DNA of 64,000 nt from Pedobacter sp. MC2016-15 (lineage in GTDB: Bacteria > Bacteroidota > Bacteroidia > Sphingobacteriales > Sphingobacteriaceae), in contig NZ_JAPIVS010000003.1 of the NCBI RefSeq assembly GCF_026239695.1, positions 496,001 to 560,000 on the forward strand. Reading direction: 5' to 3'. Below, in pieces: positions 34,762 through 44,191 of this stretch. Numbering within the stretch: the stretch's first letter is position 1; each line of letters opens with the position of its first letter. The notes under the pieces are model-generated. The model saw nothing but the letters and a program-made list of their open reading frames with translations, did not search any database and was not told the origin of the DNA. A program made the position numbers and the translations under genes.

Positions 34762-35808
34762 ATGAAAACTCAAACACTCTTAAAATCCGCATTAGCCCTG
34801 GTATTGATAGTATTTTTAGGCACTAACGTTTTTGCACAGCAAGTAGTCGATCCCGCAAAAGATCCGCAAATTGAAAGCCATGTAAAAGCATTTCTGAATG
34901 TACTGAACTCAGGTGGTGGCAAGCCAATTGAAGAGCTTTCGCCAGAAGAAGCGAGAGCCGTATTGAAAGGTGCCCAGGAATCGGTAAAATTCGATTATAG
35001 TGATATCAGGGTAACTGAAAAAACAATCAATTCTACTGCAGGACCTGTAGTGCTGAATATTGTAAAACCTGCAAATGCAAAAGGCATCCTTCCGGTGTTT
35101 ATCTTTATCCATGGTGGTGGTTGGGTACTCGGAGATTTTCCAACGCACAAGAGACTGGTTAGAGACCTTGTAGTTAACTCAGGTGCAGCCGCAATTTTTG
35201 TAAACTACACACCATCTCCTGAAGCTCGTTATCCGGTAGCGATCAACCAAATTTATGAGGCCACCAAATGGGTTGCTGCGAATGGAGCACAAATTGGTGT
35301 CGACGGAAAAAAACTTGCTGTAGTTGGTAATAGCGTTGGGGGCAATATGGCCGCAGTAACTGCACTGATGGCAAAAGACAAACAGGGTCCTCAAATAAAA
35401 TTGCAGGTGCTGTTATGGCCGGTAACAAATGCTGCTTTTGATACAGAATCGTATAACAAATTTGCAGAAGGACGTTTCTTAAGCAAAAATATGATGAAAT
35501 GGTTCTGGGATAACTATGCTCCGGATGCTGCGGCAAGAAAAGAGATCTATGCTTCGCCGCTGCAGGCAAGTAAAGATCAGTTAAAAGGTTTACCTGCTGC
35601 TTTCGTAGCTGTAGCAGAGAATGACGTACTGCGTGATGAGGGTGAAGCTTATGCACGTCATCTGGATGAGGCAGGAGTAACGGTAACTTCTGTAAGATAT
35701 AATGGGATGATCCACGACTGGGGTTTGTTAAACCCACTTGCAACAGTTCCCGGAACGCAATCTGTGATGCTGCATGCTGCTGCTGAAATTAGAAAAGCGC
35801 TGAAGTAA
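34762..35808 (+). CDS. Exported alpha/beta hydrolase (HSL-type esterase/lipase)
   Basis: 348 residues with a signal peptide (ends NVFAQ, about residue 26). The hormone-sensitive-lipase family signature HGGGW begins at His117 (oxyanion hole); nucleophile Ser191 in GNSVGGN, Asp288 in AENDVLRDEG and His318 in MIHDWG complete the triad. Extracytoplasmic carboxylesterase on short acyl esters is the likely activity. Divergent from an AraC regulator, followed by a terminator. Confidence 0.93.
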   Translation: MKTQTLLKSALALVLIVFLGTNVFAQQVVDPAKDPQIESHVKAFLNVLNSGGGKPIEELSPEEARAVLKGAQESVKFDYSDIRVTEKTINSTAGPVVLNIVKPANAKGILPVFIFIHGGGWVLGDFPTHKRLVRDLVVNSGAAAIFVNYTPSPEARYPVAINQIYEATKWVAANGAQIGVDGKKLAVVGNSVGGNMAAVTALMAKDKQGPQIKLQVLLWPVTNAAFDTESYNKFAEGRFLSKNMMKWFWDNYAPDAAARKEIYASPLQASKDQLKGLPAAFVAVAENDVLRDEGEAYARHLDEAGVTVTSVRYNGMIHDWGLLNPLATVPGTQSVMLHAAAEIRKALK

Positions 35809-35829
35809 GTCTTGAAATTACAAGGGTTG

Positions 35830-35859
35830 AAGCCTCGGGAGATATTTCCGGGGCTTTTC
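35830..35859 (+). terminator. Terminator after the esterase gene
   Basis: 9-bp stem AAGCCTCGG / CCGGGGCTT (one T-G pair), 9-nt loop, then TTTTC; 22 bp after the stop. Confidence 0.75.
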
Positions 35860-35934
35860 AGAGTTTTAAGGAATGTTATTACAGTAAGCTGACGTTTTGT
35901 ATAACGAGAAAATAGGCAGATAAGTGCTAATCCT

Positions 35935-35942
35935 TACCTTTG
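35935..35942 (+). promoter_or_regulatory. Candidate -7 element of the AraC gene
   Basis: TACCTTTG, an exact TAnnTTTG, 17 bp before ATG 35959; no -33 TTG at the expected position. Confidence 0.4.
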
Positions 35943-35958
35943 CACTAAGTAAAACGAC

Positions 35959-36861
35959 ATGTCATCCTTCAAAGAGTTTGCCTTCAAGAAAATCGGATTG
36001 GTTGATCTGCCTGCCGCCCCGCCTGGTACTGCGACTGAGCTAAATGCATTTGTAAAGATCCTGTATATCAAGGCTGGTGGAAGAGTAACGATTGACTTCC
36101 GGGAATATATCCTGGTTCAGGATGCGTTGTTTTTTATCAGTCCGGGACAATTTAACGAACTGGGTGACCAGGCTGAAGGGAAGATGTTGTACTACAACCG
36201 CGACTTCTATTGTATAGAGATCCATGACAAGGAGGTAGCCTGTGATGGCATCCTGTTTCACAATGTGTACGACATACCGGTGGTCTACCTCGACGAAGTT
36301 CAGTCGGCACGCATGTCCTCCATCTTTGAAGAGCTGGGAGAGGAATTTCTCCATCAGGATTCTACCATGGAGGAGATGTTGCGGATCTTACTCAAGAAGG
36401 TCATCATCATTGGAACCAGGATCTGGAAACAGAAGAACATGATCATTGGCGACGAGATAGGTCATGAGGCGGAGTTTTTCAGAAGATTCAGTCAGCTCGT
36501 AGAATGGAACTATTACAAGCATCATACCGTAGCTGAGTATGCTGAGCTCTTAAAAATCACCCCAAAAGCCTTGAACAAGCGCATTGGAAAAGCACACCGC
36601 TCGGGCCCGAATGAGATCATCAAGGAGAGGATTATCCTGGAAGCAAAAAGGCTGCTGGCACACACTTCCATGAGTGTAAAAGAAATTGGATATAAACTGG
36701 GTTATGATGATCCTTCTTATTTTATACGACTGTTTACCAGTCAGGTGTCTACTTCTCCGCAAAGCTTTAGAACTAAATACCGGGCGCAGCAACCTGTAAT
36801 GACTGATCGTATGGCTTCAGACAGCCTCTCACCATCTCTGAGCCAGCATATTGAGCAGTAA
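35959..36861 (+). CDS. AraC family transcriptional regulator
   Basis: 300 residues. N-terminal cupin-like sensor (VKILYIKAGGRVTIDFREYIL, ALFFISPGQF) and C-terminal HTH_18 domain (HTVAEYAELLKITPKALNKR, MSVKEIGYKLGYDDPSYFIRLF, STSPQSFR). Immediately convergent with an ATP-grasp gene, with which it shares 33 bp at the 3' ends. Targets not visible; the promoter-like TACCTTTG close upstream suggests autonomous transcription. Confidence 0.9.
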   Translation: MSSFKEFAFKKIGLVDLPAAPPGTATELNAFVKILYIKAGGRVTIDFREYILVQDALFFISPGQFNELGDQAEGKMLYYNRDFYCIEIHDKEVACDGILFHNVYDIPVVYLDEVQSARMSSIFEELGEEFLHQDSTMEEMLRILLKKVIIIGTRIWKQKNMIIGDEIGHEAEFFRRFSQLVEWNYYKHHTVAEYAELLKITPKALNKRIGKAHRSGPNEIIKERIILEAKRLLAHTSMSVKEIGYKLGYDDPSYFIRLFTSQVSTSPQSFRTKYRAQQPVMTDRMASDSLSPSLSQHIEQ

Positions 36862-37875
36862 TAAACTAAAATCCCAGCCAATTTTTCTTGCAGCCAGTGC
36901 GCTGAGGCTGTCCTGATCCAGTCTGTGATTTCTGCTGGGACCCGTCATATTGGGTTTCATGTTGAGATCGAAGAGAAAGTAATTGCCCTGATCATCTGCC
37001 CGGCAGTCTATCCTGATCGGTGCTTTGGCATCGATAATGGCAGCCGCTCTGGCACATTGAATACCCAGCTGTATCACCGCTTCTGAACTTTCCTCGTCCC
37101 CTTCCAGAACAGCACTATTGTGTACAATAGCTACCACACCATTGTAGGGGGCAATACCATTTTCATGGTTGAACCTTTTAACAGCGGGCAGCACCCAGTG
37201 CTTATCTTTGATAACTGGTGCTCCGTGAATCTGATAGATGCCGGGAGGCATTATGGTAAGTGTAAGCTCTTGCCCGCTCAGATAAGGCTCTATATATACT
37301 GCTGTACCATAAAGATCAGCATCGAACATATCTTTCGATATGTTGTCCAGTTCTTCCTTGTCCTGAGCTAAAGAAACACCCTGACTTCCGCGACCCCGGA
37401 TAGGTTTCGCCACTACAGGAAAAGAAAATTCAACCTGAAAATTACCTTGATTGCTTGCGTCAATAACCAGTGAATCAGGTACCGGGAGATCATTTTCCCT
37501 CAGCAAGTTATTGGTATAGCATTTATCATCGTATTTATCTACATCTCCGGGTCGCTGACCAACAATTTTTACTGATCCTGCATATTGCTGAATAGGATGC
37601 CCTTCATACAACACTGTGTTGAGCCAGAAAGTATTGGCACCCTTCGCGAGCGCCGCTTCAATACCCTCCTCATCGTCCGCAAATACCCAGTCAAAATCGT
37701 TTTCCTCAGCAGGCTGTTCTACCGGAGTGATCACCTCAATATCCTTGCTCCGAAGCGAAAAAGCGATGTCTGCGCCACTGTCGGAATATCCGCCGGGTTT
37801 CATGGGTTTTAAAATCCCCTCTTTAACCGGGGGCTGGTTTTTCTGGTACAATACTGCAACTTTTACTTCAGTCAT
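36829..37875 (-). CDS. ATP-grasp ligase-like protein (D-Ala-D-Ala ligase fold)
   Basis: 348 residues, ATP-grasp carboxylate-amine ligase fold. ATP-binding signals: FPVVAKPIRGRGSQGV (about 163-178), AVYIEPYLSGQELTL, and the metal-binding end IRIDCRADDQGNYFLFDLNMKPNMTGP. An N-terminal VFADDEEG/LNTVLYEGHPIQ block matches Ddl-like enzymes, but the sequence is too divergent to call D-Ala ligase; a peptide or amino-acid ligase is as likely. Its C-terminal 33 bp overlap the convergent AraC gene. Confidence 0.75.
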   Translation of the reverse strand: MTEVKVAVLYQKNQPPVKEGILKPMKPGGYSDSGADIAFSLRSKDIEVITPVEQPAEENDFDWVFADDEEGIEAALAKGANTFWLNTVLYEGHPIQQYAGSVKIVGQRPGDVDKYDDKCYTNNLLRENDLPVPDSLVIDASNQGNFQVEFSFPVVAKPIRGRGSQGVSLAQDKEELDNISKDMFDADLYGTAVYIEPYLSGQELTLTIMPPGIYQIHGAPVIKDKHWVLPAVKRFNHENGIAPYNGVVAIVHNSAVLEGDEESSEAVIQLGIQCARAAAIIDAKAPIRIDCRADDQGNYFLFDLNMKPNMTGPSRNHRLDQDSLSALAARKIGWDFSLLLLNMLAQRW

Positions 37876-37953
37876 TTGGTCGGTGCTATTGAATCAATAT
37901 ATGTTAAACATCCTGATGCTAAATTGGTTTAGTATTTTACAATGGATTTAACA

Positions 37954-39499
37954 TTATTTCAATTCTTTGAGTTTATGAATAGCATTTTCATTTCTGGGGT
38001 CAAGTTTTAAGGATGTCTGAAATGCCTTTTTCGCTAAACTTTTCTGCGAGGTAAATAAGAACCCCTCCGCCAGGCTGTCAAATAAATTGGCAGAGGCGGG
38101 GTATAGGCTGGTGCCCAGTAAAAGAACATTTACACCATGCTGCGAAGTCTTTTTGTTAAATAGTAGTTGTAATCCGAGATTGTTGAATTTCCCTTCGTCT
38201 GGCTTAAATTCCGGATGCTTGGCCACAAGAGCCTTGTAAAGTGTTTGCAATCCCGAATATCCCTGAGCTGCCGCCAGTTCATTGAAATCCTCAAAGCTGA
38301 ATGTTGTAGCTTTAGCAGCTTTATACCTTTGCGATATCAGACCCTGTGAGACTCCGTTAGCTGTAGGATCAGCCTGGATAAAAGCCAATGATTTTTTATC
38401 CCTCATAAGGTAGGCGTTGAGAAAATTAAGCGCATAAATTGCTGTCCAGCGGTAAGAAGTCATGATTTCCTGATCACTTTTGTCCTGTCGTTTATCCCTA
38501 TCCTGAAACAACATCCCAAGGGTACTAAAATAGGCATGAGTCATGTGATGGAATTTGAAACTGTAGGCCTCACTATAAATCAGGTCATCATAAAACTCAA
38601 ATTTGTTGTTTAGCGCTGAATCCAGTTTGTCCTCTGCCAGCACAGCAGCAGGAATATCCTTCTGGGCCATGTGCAAAAATGGCACATTCATCTTTTCGAT
38701 ATTTGCGTAAGCAGATTTTTTAAGGATTGAGTATTGATAACGAATAGATCCATCGAGACTGACGATCGCTTTTATTTTTGCATTTCGAATCTGACTGAGC
38801 ACGTTAGAAAGTCCGCCAAAACTAAAGCCCATCGTTGCAATTTTGCTGTCGTCAGCCGATGGGTAGTAGGAACACCTTGCAATCAGGTATTCGATATCGC
38901 GTGCCTGGGTATCCATATCCTTTTCTGTCCCTGCGCCCATCATACGGGTTTCAGTACCCCGGGAAGGACTCGCGATTACCAGATATCCATGACTCGCCAG
39001 GAGTTCGCAAAGGGCAAAGTTCTCAATTGAAGATGCCTGATAACTAGCTGCATAAATGATGACAGGGAACTTACCTTTGGTAGCCGGGACCCCTTTGTAT
39101 GCCTGGCTATTTTCGTTGAGGTGCGCCCGGTTGTTGGCTGTATTGGAGTAGCTAAACCAATCCAGTATCCTGTCGTCGGGCAGATATTCCCATTCTTCCT
39201 CTTCTTTCAGCACCTTCATATACTCGAGGACTTTTACCGGACTTGTTTTTACTGTCGACAGGTCTGCGGGGTACCAGACACTGAGGGGGTATAGGTCTGG
39301 GTATCGAAAGGTTATTCCAATCCCCACTGCGTTTGTACAACCTGGTGCTGTCAAAGGCTGTTTCATGCCGAAAACCTACCGGATAGTGGCCAGGATGAAG
39401 ACCGATTTCCTTCAGTGATACCTGTGCGCTGGCAGATGAGCTAAAAAAAATGATAATCTTCAGCAGAATGATGAGCCGTGTTTTTGTATAAGTACTCAT
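37954..39499 (-). pseudogene. Exported alpha/beta hydrolase (dienelactone/PAF-AH-like) with C-terminal TPR, broken by a +1 frameshift
   Basis: Two minus frames join into one protein. The upstream frame (ATG 39499) gives a signal peptide (ending SASAQ) and LKEIGLHPGHYPVGFRHETA, then IPRPI. The downstream frame continues PLSVWYPADLS, the GFSFGG nucleophile elbow (Ser in ATMGFSFGGLSN), and a C-terminal TPR-like segment ANLFDSLAEGFLFT. The join falls on a run of five G (plus 39285-39289, C5 on the coding strand); removing one C restores IPRPIPLSVWYPAD exactly. The apparent start inside the second frame (39366) would lack the signal peptide. A slipped homopolymer, a sequencing error or phase variation would all give this. 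Confidence 0.8.
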
Positions 39500-39581
39500 A
39501 ATCAATAAGTTGATTGGTTGTACTGCTAAGATAAAGAACCTTTATCTATATAAAAATGAAGTTGTGGCCGGATATGTTTAG

Positions 39582-39624
39582 AAAAACAAAAAAGCCCTTA
39601 AATCATATGATTTAAAGGCTTTTT
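39582..39624 (-). terminator. Terminator after tRNA-Pro
   Basis: On minus: 14-bp stem AGCCTTTAAATCAT / ATGATTTAAGGGCT (one G-U), no real loop, then a long T-rich tail TTTTTTGTTTTT. Confidence 0.85.
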
Positions 39625-39635
39625 GAATTTTTAAG

Positions 39636-39709
39636 TCGGGGTGGCAGGATTCGAACCTACGACCTCCTGCTCCCAAAGCAGGCGCGATACCGGGCTACGC
39701 TACACCCCG
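39636..39709 (-). tRNA. tRNA-Pro (anticodon TGG)
   Basis: 74-nt cloverleaf on minus. Acceptor CGGGGTG / CACCCCG with A73; D-arm GTAGCGTAGCCCGG region; anticodon arm CTGCTTTGGGAGCAG with anticodon TGG; T-arm with GGTTCGAATCC. CCA is not encoded. It reads all or most CCN codons. Confidence 0.97.
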
Positions 39710-39866
39710 AACTTGACCAACAAGTCCGGTTATTAAAAACCTTCGTTGTTGTTGGGATTGCAAAAGTACAACAATATATTTAGTACGCAAATTTATTTTC
39801 ATTTTCTACTGATAAAATTCGCAGCTCAACTAAATAAAAATAGCCAAAATGTTGTTATACTGATGA

Positions 39867-40892
39867 TTAAAGTGAATTTCTCACCGTCACTTTAAAAGGA
39901 ATCGCAATACGATCGGCAGAATTCCGCAGAATCAGCTCCGCAGTCTTTTCACCCATCAGCGTAAAATCAGTAGAAATCGTCGTAATACCATCCAGGATAA
40001 TTTTCTTGATGGGTATCTCATTGTAAGAAATCACCCCCACATCTGTACCTACTTTAAACCTGCCCTCCATCATTTTCTCAATTAGTATCACAAGGTCATC
40101 CTCAACTAGGTTGATATAAACACAGCCCTTTTCTATTTGCTCATGCTGCAGGCAATGTAGAATCTCGTGTTTATAATCATACTGACGGCAAAATCGGCGG
40201 AAGCCCCGGATGATCTTTTGGGAATGATAAGTTTGCTGCGGAAAAATAAGTTTCAGGGTATGGTACTTACCTAAGCGATCCGCCAATTGCTGGAGAGCTG
40301 TGTAAATATCATTTTCAAAATCCTCGTATACAGCACCAAAATTACCACTGATACCCTCCGCAAGTTTATCCATCAGGATCAGCTTTTTCTTTGGCAGCGA
40401 GTCTATCAGTTCGTAACCCAAATCTTTATCGTCACTAAAATTAGGGATGATTACACATTTCTCATGAAAACCGGATTTCTCCTCAATGATTTTTTTAAAC
40501 AATTCAAAGTCATTGTTATAGATGTAAAAATCAATCGCCGCTTTGTCGCCCAGTGTTGCCGCAAAAGCATCGTAGATCATCTTTTTATGGATACTCAGTT
40601 TGTTAAACAGCAGCAGCACCTTCGCCGGTTTGTGGAAACAGGTATGCACGATAAAATATCCTTTTCCAGCTACTGATGCTACCAGTCCCATTCTTTTTAA
40701 CTCATTGTAGGCCCTTTCAATGGTACTTCTGGCTGTTTCGAGCACACAGCTCAGCTCATTGATAGAAGGCAGCACGTCATCTTTCCTGATATGTCCCGAC
40801 TGCATACCCTCCAGGATCGAGTTGATCAGCTGAAGGTACTTCGGTGTCATCGAATACTCGTCAATCCTGACAATGTTTTGAATGTTGTTCAT
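39867..40892 (-). CDS. GntR-family regulator with LacI-type sugar-binding domain
   Basis: 341 residues. N-terminal wHTH of the GntR type (PSINELSCVLETARSTIERA, GKGYFIVH, residues 1-85) fused to a periplasmic-binding-protein-like effector domain (from VLLLFNKLSIHKKMIYDAF on, ending ILDGITTISTDFTLMGEKTA). This GntR/PBP hybrid is typical of Bacteroidota carbohydrate regulators. Effector unknown. It lies alone between tRNA-Pro and the His-rich lipoprotein gene, divergent from the latter by 249 bp. Confidence 0.9.
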   Translation of the reverse strand: MNNIQNIVRIDEYSMTPKYLQLINSILEGMQSGHIRKDDVLPSINELSCVLETARSTIERAYNELKRMGLVASVAGKGYFIVHTCFHKPAKVLLLFNKLSIHKKMIYDAFAATLGDKAAIDFYIYNNDFELFKKIIEEKSGFHEKCVIIPNFSDDKDLGYELIDSLPKKKLILMDKLAEGISGNFGAVYEDFENDIYTALQQLADRLGKYHTLKLIFPQQTYHSQKIIRGFRRFCRQYDYKHEILHCLQHEQIEKGCVYINLVEDDLVILIEKMMEGRFKVGTDVGVISYNEIPIKKIILDGITTISTDFTLMGEKTAELILRNSADRIAIPFKVTVRNSL

Positions 40893-41062
40893 GGTAATAC
40901 CTCGTGCTTATTGGTAGATGAAAGTAAAGAATCCCACAACTTAATGGAATTTTTGAAAATATTTTTATATTCTTGAACGAGCTTATCGGTAATGAGTTAA
41001 AACGTTTTCCTGATTCTTGATCAGTGATGAGACAGGACAAATGGCCCAAAAACCTCCGGATA

Positions 41063-41083
41063 TTTTAATCCTGTTTTAATCCT
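41063..41083 (+). repeat. Tandem TTTTAATCCT repeat, 11-bp period
   Basis: TTTTAATCCT at 41063-41072 and 41074-41083, about 60 bp before the His-rich lipoprotein ATG. The spacing equals one helical turn, suggesting a regulator site. Confidence 0.35.
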
Positions 41084-41141
41084 TTAAGAATTGCTGCAGT
41101 CTATGTATTTGAAGTTAGGAAAACATTAAAACAACACGCAA

Positions 41142-41288
41142 ATGAAAACATTCAGAAATTTAATGCTGCTGTTGGTGACGGCATCATTGTTAAGCTCATG
41201 TTACGTTCAGGATAACAGGGGGCGCGGACACTACAGACATGGTCACGGTCACAGACACGGCGGACCAGGATGGCACCGCGGACACTAA
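41142..41288 (+). CDS. 48-residue His/Gly/Arg-rich lipoprotein
   Basis: Short gene: MKTFRNLMLLLVTASLLSSC is a full lipoprotein signal with lipid-modified Cys20, leaving a 28-residue mature tail with nine His, RGHYRHGHGHRHGGPGWHRG. The ATG, signal and strong terminator 20 bp after the stop make a real gene very likely. The tail should bind divalent metals at the outer envelope, which is inference. No homologue is named. Confidence 0.75.
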   Translation: MKTFRNLMLLLVTASLLSSCYVQDNRGRGHYRHGHGHRHGGPGWHRGH

Positions 41289-41308
41289 ACAACTACTAAG
41301 ATTTATCA

Positions 41309-41336
41309 GGGCTGCAATTAACTGCAGCCCTTTTTT
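41309..41336 (+). terminator. Terminator after the His-rich lipoprotein gene
   Basis: 8-bp perfect stem GGGCTGCA / TGCAGCCC, ATTAAC loop, then six T. Confidence 0.9.
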
Positions 41337-41437
41337 GTTTTGTAAAATATTGATAATCAAATACAAGTGATTTAATTCGCAAGCTGCTGTAACGTTTTAT
41401 CATCAATTGACATCTTATAGATATAAATGCTTTGAAG

Positions 41438-43888
41438 ATGAAAAATTTAATTCCCTTAATATTGATGTCCCTTATGTGCCTGTGTATCATGCCCCTGGCG
41501 CATGCCCAAACCGGCTATGGAAAACTGTCCGGAAAAGTGCTCGATGAGAAACATGCTAATCTGTCTTATGCCTCAGTAAGCCTGCTTAAAGCAAAGGATT
41601 CTACGGTCATCAAAGGATCCATAACGGAAGATAACGGCACCTACGAATTTTCCAGTCTAGCTGCGGGGCAGTATATTATCGCCATCAACATGGTTGGTTA
41701 TGCAAAAGTGCTGAAAGGACCATACCTGATCAACGATACCCACAAAAGCTACACCGTAGATCAGGTGGAATTGGTACCTACCTCCAAACAGCTGAAAGGA
41801 GTTGAAATCACAAGTCGTAAACCACTGGTAGAAAGACAAGTCGACAAGACCGTCCTGAACATCGAAAACAGCGTTTTAGCGGCGGGCAATACTGCCCTGG
41901 AAATCCTTCAGAAAGCCCCTGGAGTAACTGTGGATAAAGATGGTAACATCAGTTTACGTGGTAAAAAAGGGGTGTTGGTGATGCTGGACGGCAAGCCCAC
42001 TTACATGTCCAGCGAGCAAATTGCCAACCTGTTACGATCTACTGAAGGAAACGCCGTGCAGTCTATCGAACTGATCACTAATCCTTCCTCAAAGTATGAT
42101 GCGGCAGGTAATTCGGGAATCATCAATATCAAGCTCAAGAAAAACAAAAATTACGGCACCAATGGTTCGGTAAACGCAGGAGCGGGATATGGCAGATACT
42201 ACAAAGCTAATACTGGTATCTCCCTCAACCACAGGGAAAAGAAATTCAATGCCTTTGGTGACTTTAACTACTCACGGCGCAAACAGTTCCATAACCTTGA
42301 TATCCGACGCGTAAATGAGACTGCTACAGATCAAACGTATTTCGATCAGACCAGCGAGGGGATTGGACCAAGACGTAACTACAATTTTAAAGCCGGACTC
42401 GATTACTTTATTGATAGTTTAAATACGATTGGGCTCGCCATAAACGGATATAATGGAGGTGGCAACAATGAAACAAAAGTGTTAACCCTGATTGGAAGCC
42501 AGCCTATGCGTACAGATTCTTCTGTAAAAGCCAGCACCCCAAATAGCTGGACCTATAGCGGTACCACGTACAATCTGAATTATAAAGGTACACTGGACAC
42601 TGCCGGTCAGGAGATTACTGCCGACATTGATTATTCCAGGTATAAAAATAACAATGACAATTATTATGAGAACAACTTTCTTGATATCAACGGACAACCA
42701 TATAAAGCTCCCGGGATCTTCAGGAGTGCGGCCCCTTCAGAAGTCAATGTCTTCGCTGTAAAAACAGATTACACCTATCCCTTCAGCAAAAAGATGAAAC
42801 TCGATGCAGGACTTAAAAGCAGTGTGGTCAGCACCGATAACAATATTCTCTTTGAGAATTTCTTAAACAACAGCTGGCAGACTGATGCGCTGCGTACAAA
42901 CCAGTTCCAGTACGATGAAAACATCAATGCAGCCTATGTGAATCTGAAACGGGAATTTAAAAGTACCACCGTTCAGCTAGGACTGAGAGGGGAGCAGACC
43001 AATTCAAAAGGTAACTCTATCACCGAGCAGATTGTGTCCAAAAGACACTATTTTAACCTGTTCCCAACCTTGTTCGTCAACCAGGTGTTATCAAAAAACA
43101 ACGAGGTCGGCTTCTCATATAGCAGAAGAATAGACAGACCCGACTACGGAGACCTGAACCCTTTCATCTCTTTTGTGGATCTCTATACTTATGGTATTGG
43201 AAACCCTTTCCTCAATCCGCAGTATACGAACTCTTTTGAATTATCATACTCCTTCAAAAAGACGATCAATGCAACGCTTGGCTATAGCCATACCAGTGAT
43301 GCGATTACCCGGGTACTGTTATCAGATACTGTGCAGAAAACGCTTTTCATTACTTCGCGAAACCTCGCTGTAAAAGATGCTTATAACCTAAATATCAACT
43401 CACCACTGAATATATTCAAATGGTGGACTACCAATAATAACCTGACCGTATTTTACAACAAATTCAGCACACCTAATCTGCTTGGTTCTCCTTACAGCAG
43501 TGGTAAACTGGCCTTCAATGCGAACACAAACCACACCATTACCCTTAACCCAAGTACCAACATAGAAATGTCGGGTTTTTATCAGTCATCGTTGGTCGAG
43601 GGTACCCTGGCAATGAAACCTCAGTATGGCATCGATCTGGGCTTGAGCAAGTCTTTCATCAACAAAAAACTGATGGTTAAACTTGCCGCAAATGATGTGT
43701 TCAATCTGCAGAGATGGCGCATCACCAGCGCCTTGCCGGGTCAGAACTATACCGTGAATGAGAAGGAAGAGAGCAGAGTATTCAGATTTACCTGTACCTA
43801 CAGGTTTGGCAGCAGCGATATCAAAGGTGCAAGACAGCGCAGCAAAGGTTCTGCAGCAGAACAGAGTCGTGTAAAATCGGGTGGATAA
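41438..43888 (+). CDS. TonB-dependent receptor-like outer-membrane barrel (OMP_b-brl_3 type)
   Basis: 816 residues from ATG 41438 (a TTG at 41432 is in frame but unlikely). Signal peptide ends LAHAQ near residue 25; CarboxypepD_reg domain (KLSGKVLDEKHANLSYASVS, TEDNGTYEFSSLAAGQYIIAINMVGYAK), then plug (ALEILQKAPGVTVDKDGNISLRGKKG in two parts, VLVMLDGKPTYMSSEQIANLLR) and a barrel ending RFTCTYRFGSSDIKG. The terminal residues are a basic tail (SKGSAAEQSRVKSGG) after the last strand. Substrate unknown. Confidence 0.88.
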   Translation: MKNLIPLILMSLMCLCIMPLAHAQTGYGKLSGKVLDEKHANLSYASVSLLKAKDSTVIKGSITEDNGTYEFSSLAAGQYIIAINMVGYAKVLKGPYLINDTHKSYTVDQVELVPTSKQLKGVEITSRKPLVERQVDKTVLNIENSVLAAGNTALEILQKAPGVTVDKDGNISLRGKKGVLVMLDGKPTYMSSEQIANLLRSTEGNAVQSIELITNPSSKYDAAGNSGIINIKLKKNKNYGTNGSVNAGAGYGRYYKANTGISLNHREKKFNAFGDFNYSRRKQFHNLDIRRVNETATDQTYFDQTSEGIGPRRNYNFKAGLDYFIDSLNTIGLAINGYNGGGNNETKVLTLIGSQPMRTDSSVKASTPNSWTYSGTTYNLNYKGTLDTAGQEITADIDYSRYKNNNDNYYENNFLDINGQPYKAPGIFRSAAPSEVNVFAVKTDYTYPFSKKMKLDAGLKSSVVSTDNNILFENFLNNSWQTDALRTNQFQYDENINAAYVNLKREFKSTTVQLGLRGEQTNSKGNSITEQIVSKRHYFNLFPTLFVNQVLSKNNEVGFSYSRRIDRPDYGDLNPFISFVDLYTYGIGNPFLNPQYTNSFELSYSFKKTINATLGYSHTSDAITRVLLSDTVQKTLFITSRNLAVKDAYNLNINSPLNIFKWWTTNNNLTVFYNKFSTPNLLGSPYSSGKLAFNANTNHTITLNPSTNIEMSGFYQSSLVEGTLAMKPQYGIDLGLSKSFINKKLMVKLAANDVFNLQRWRITSALPGQNYTVNEKEESRVFRFTCTYRFGSSDIKGARQRSKGSAAEQSRVKSGG

Positions 43889-44188
43889 AGAATATGCTGT
43901 CCCAAATGCCCCCTAAACGCTATCTGACTGAAAGGGAGAATAATTTTATTTTGCTTTCTCTGTTTTGGGATACTCAAATCGGAAAATTCTACTACCAGAA
44001 GTGTTCATAGCAGAAAAATTTACTAAAGTGAAAAGAAGACTATTTTTTTATAATTTCTCTTACCAACTTTACGTTATAAATACAGAACATCATCACAGAT
44101 AGACAAAAGAAAATTGCCCGAGGGCGGATGCCAGAGGTAATAGGTAAATAATAGTTAATAATCGATAAAGGCCGGAATTCTCCGGCCT
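43889..44188. other. Gene-free 300-bp interval with shared 19-mer
   Basis: Between the TonB-like gene and lrp. It holds a weak TCCCAAA/TTTGGGA pairing (43900-43906 with 43974-43980), a GCCCGAGGGC hairpin near 44116, and TAGGTAAATAATAGTTAAT at 44141-44159, identical to 29186-29204 beside the putative ncRNA terminator. No supported CDS. Confidence 0.5.
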
Positions 44189-44191
44189 TTA
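44166..44191. terminator. Terminator-like palindrome at the lrp stop
   Basis: TAAAGGCCGGA / TCCGGCCTTTA, 11-bp perfect stem with ATTC loop; the lrp stop codon (44189-44191) is in the right arm. T-tracts are short on both strands. Confidence 0.6.

Noticed and set aside
35243..35743. 166-residue minus frame antisense to the esterase gene
   Set aside because: The plus-strand hydrolase has its full catalytic triad and signal peptide; the antisense frame has no features.
43894..44010. Short frame MLSQMPPKRYLTEREN... after the TonB-like gene
   Set aside because: Only 38 codons, no RBS, signal or homologue that I can recognise; better left as intergenic.
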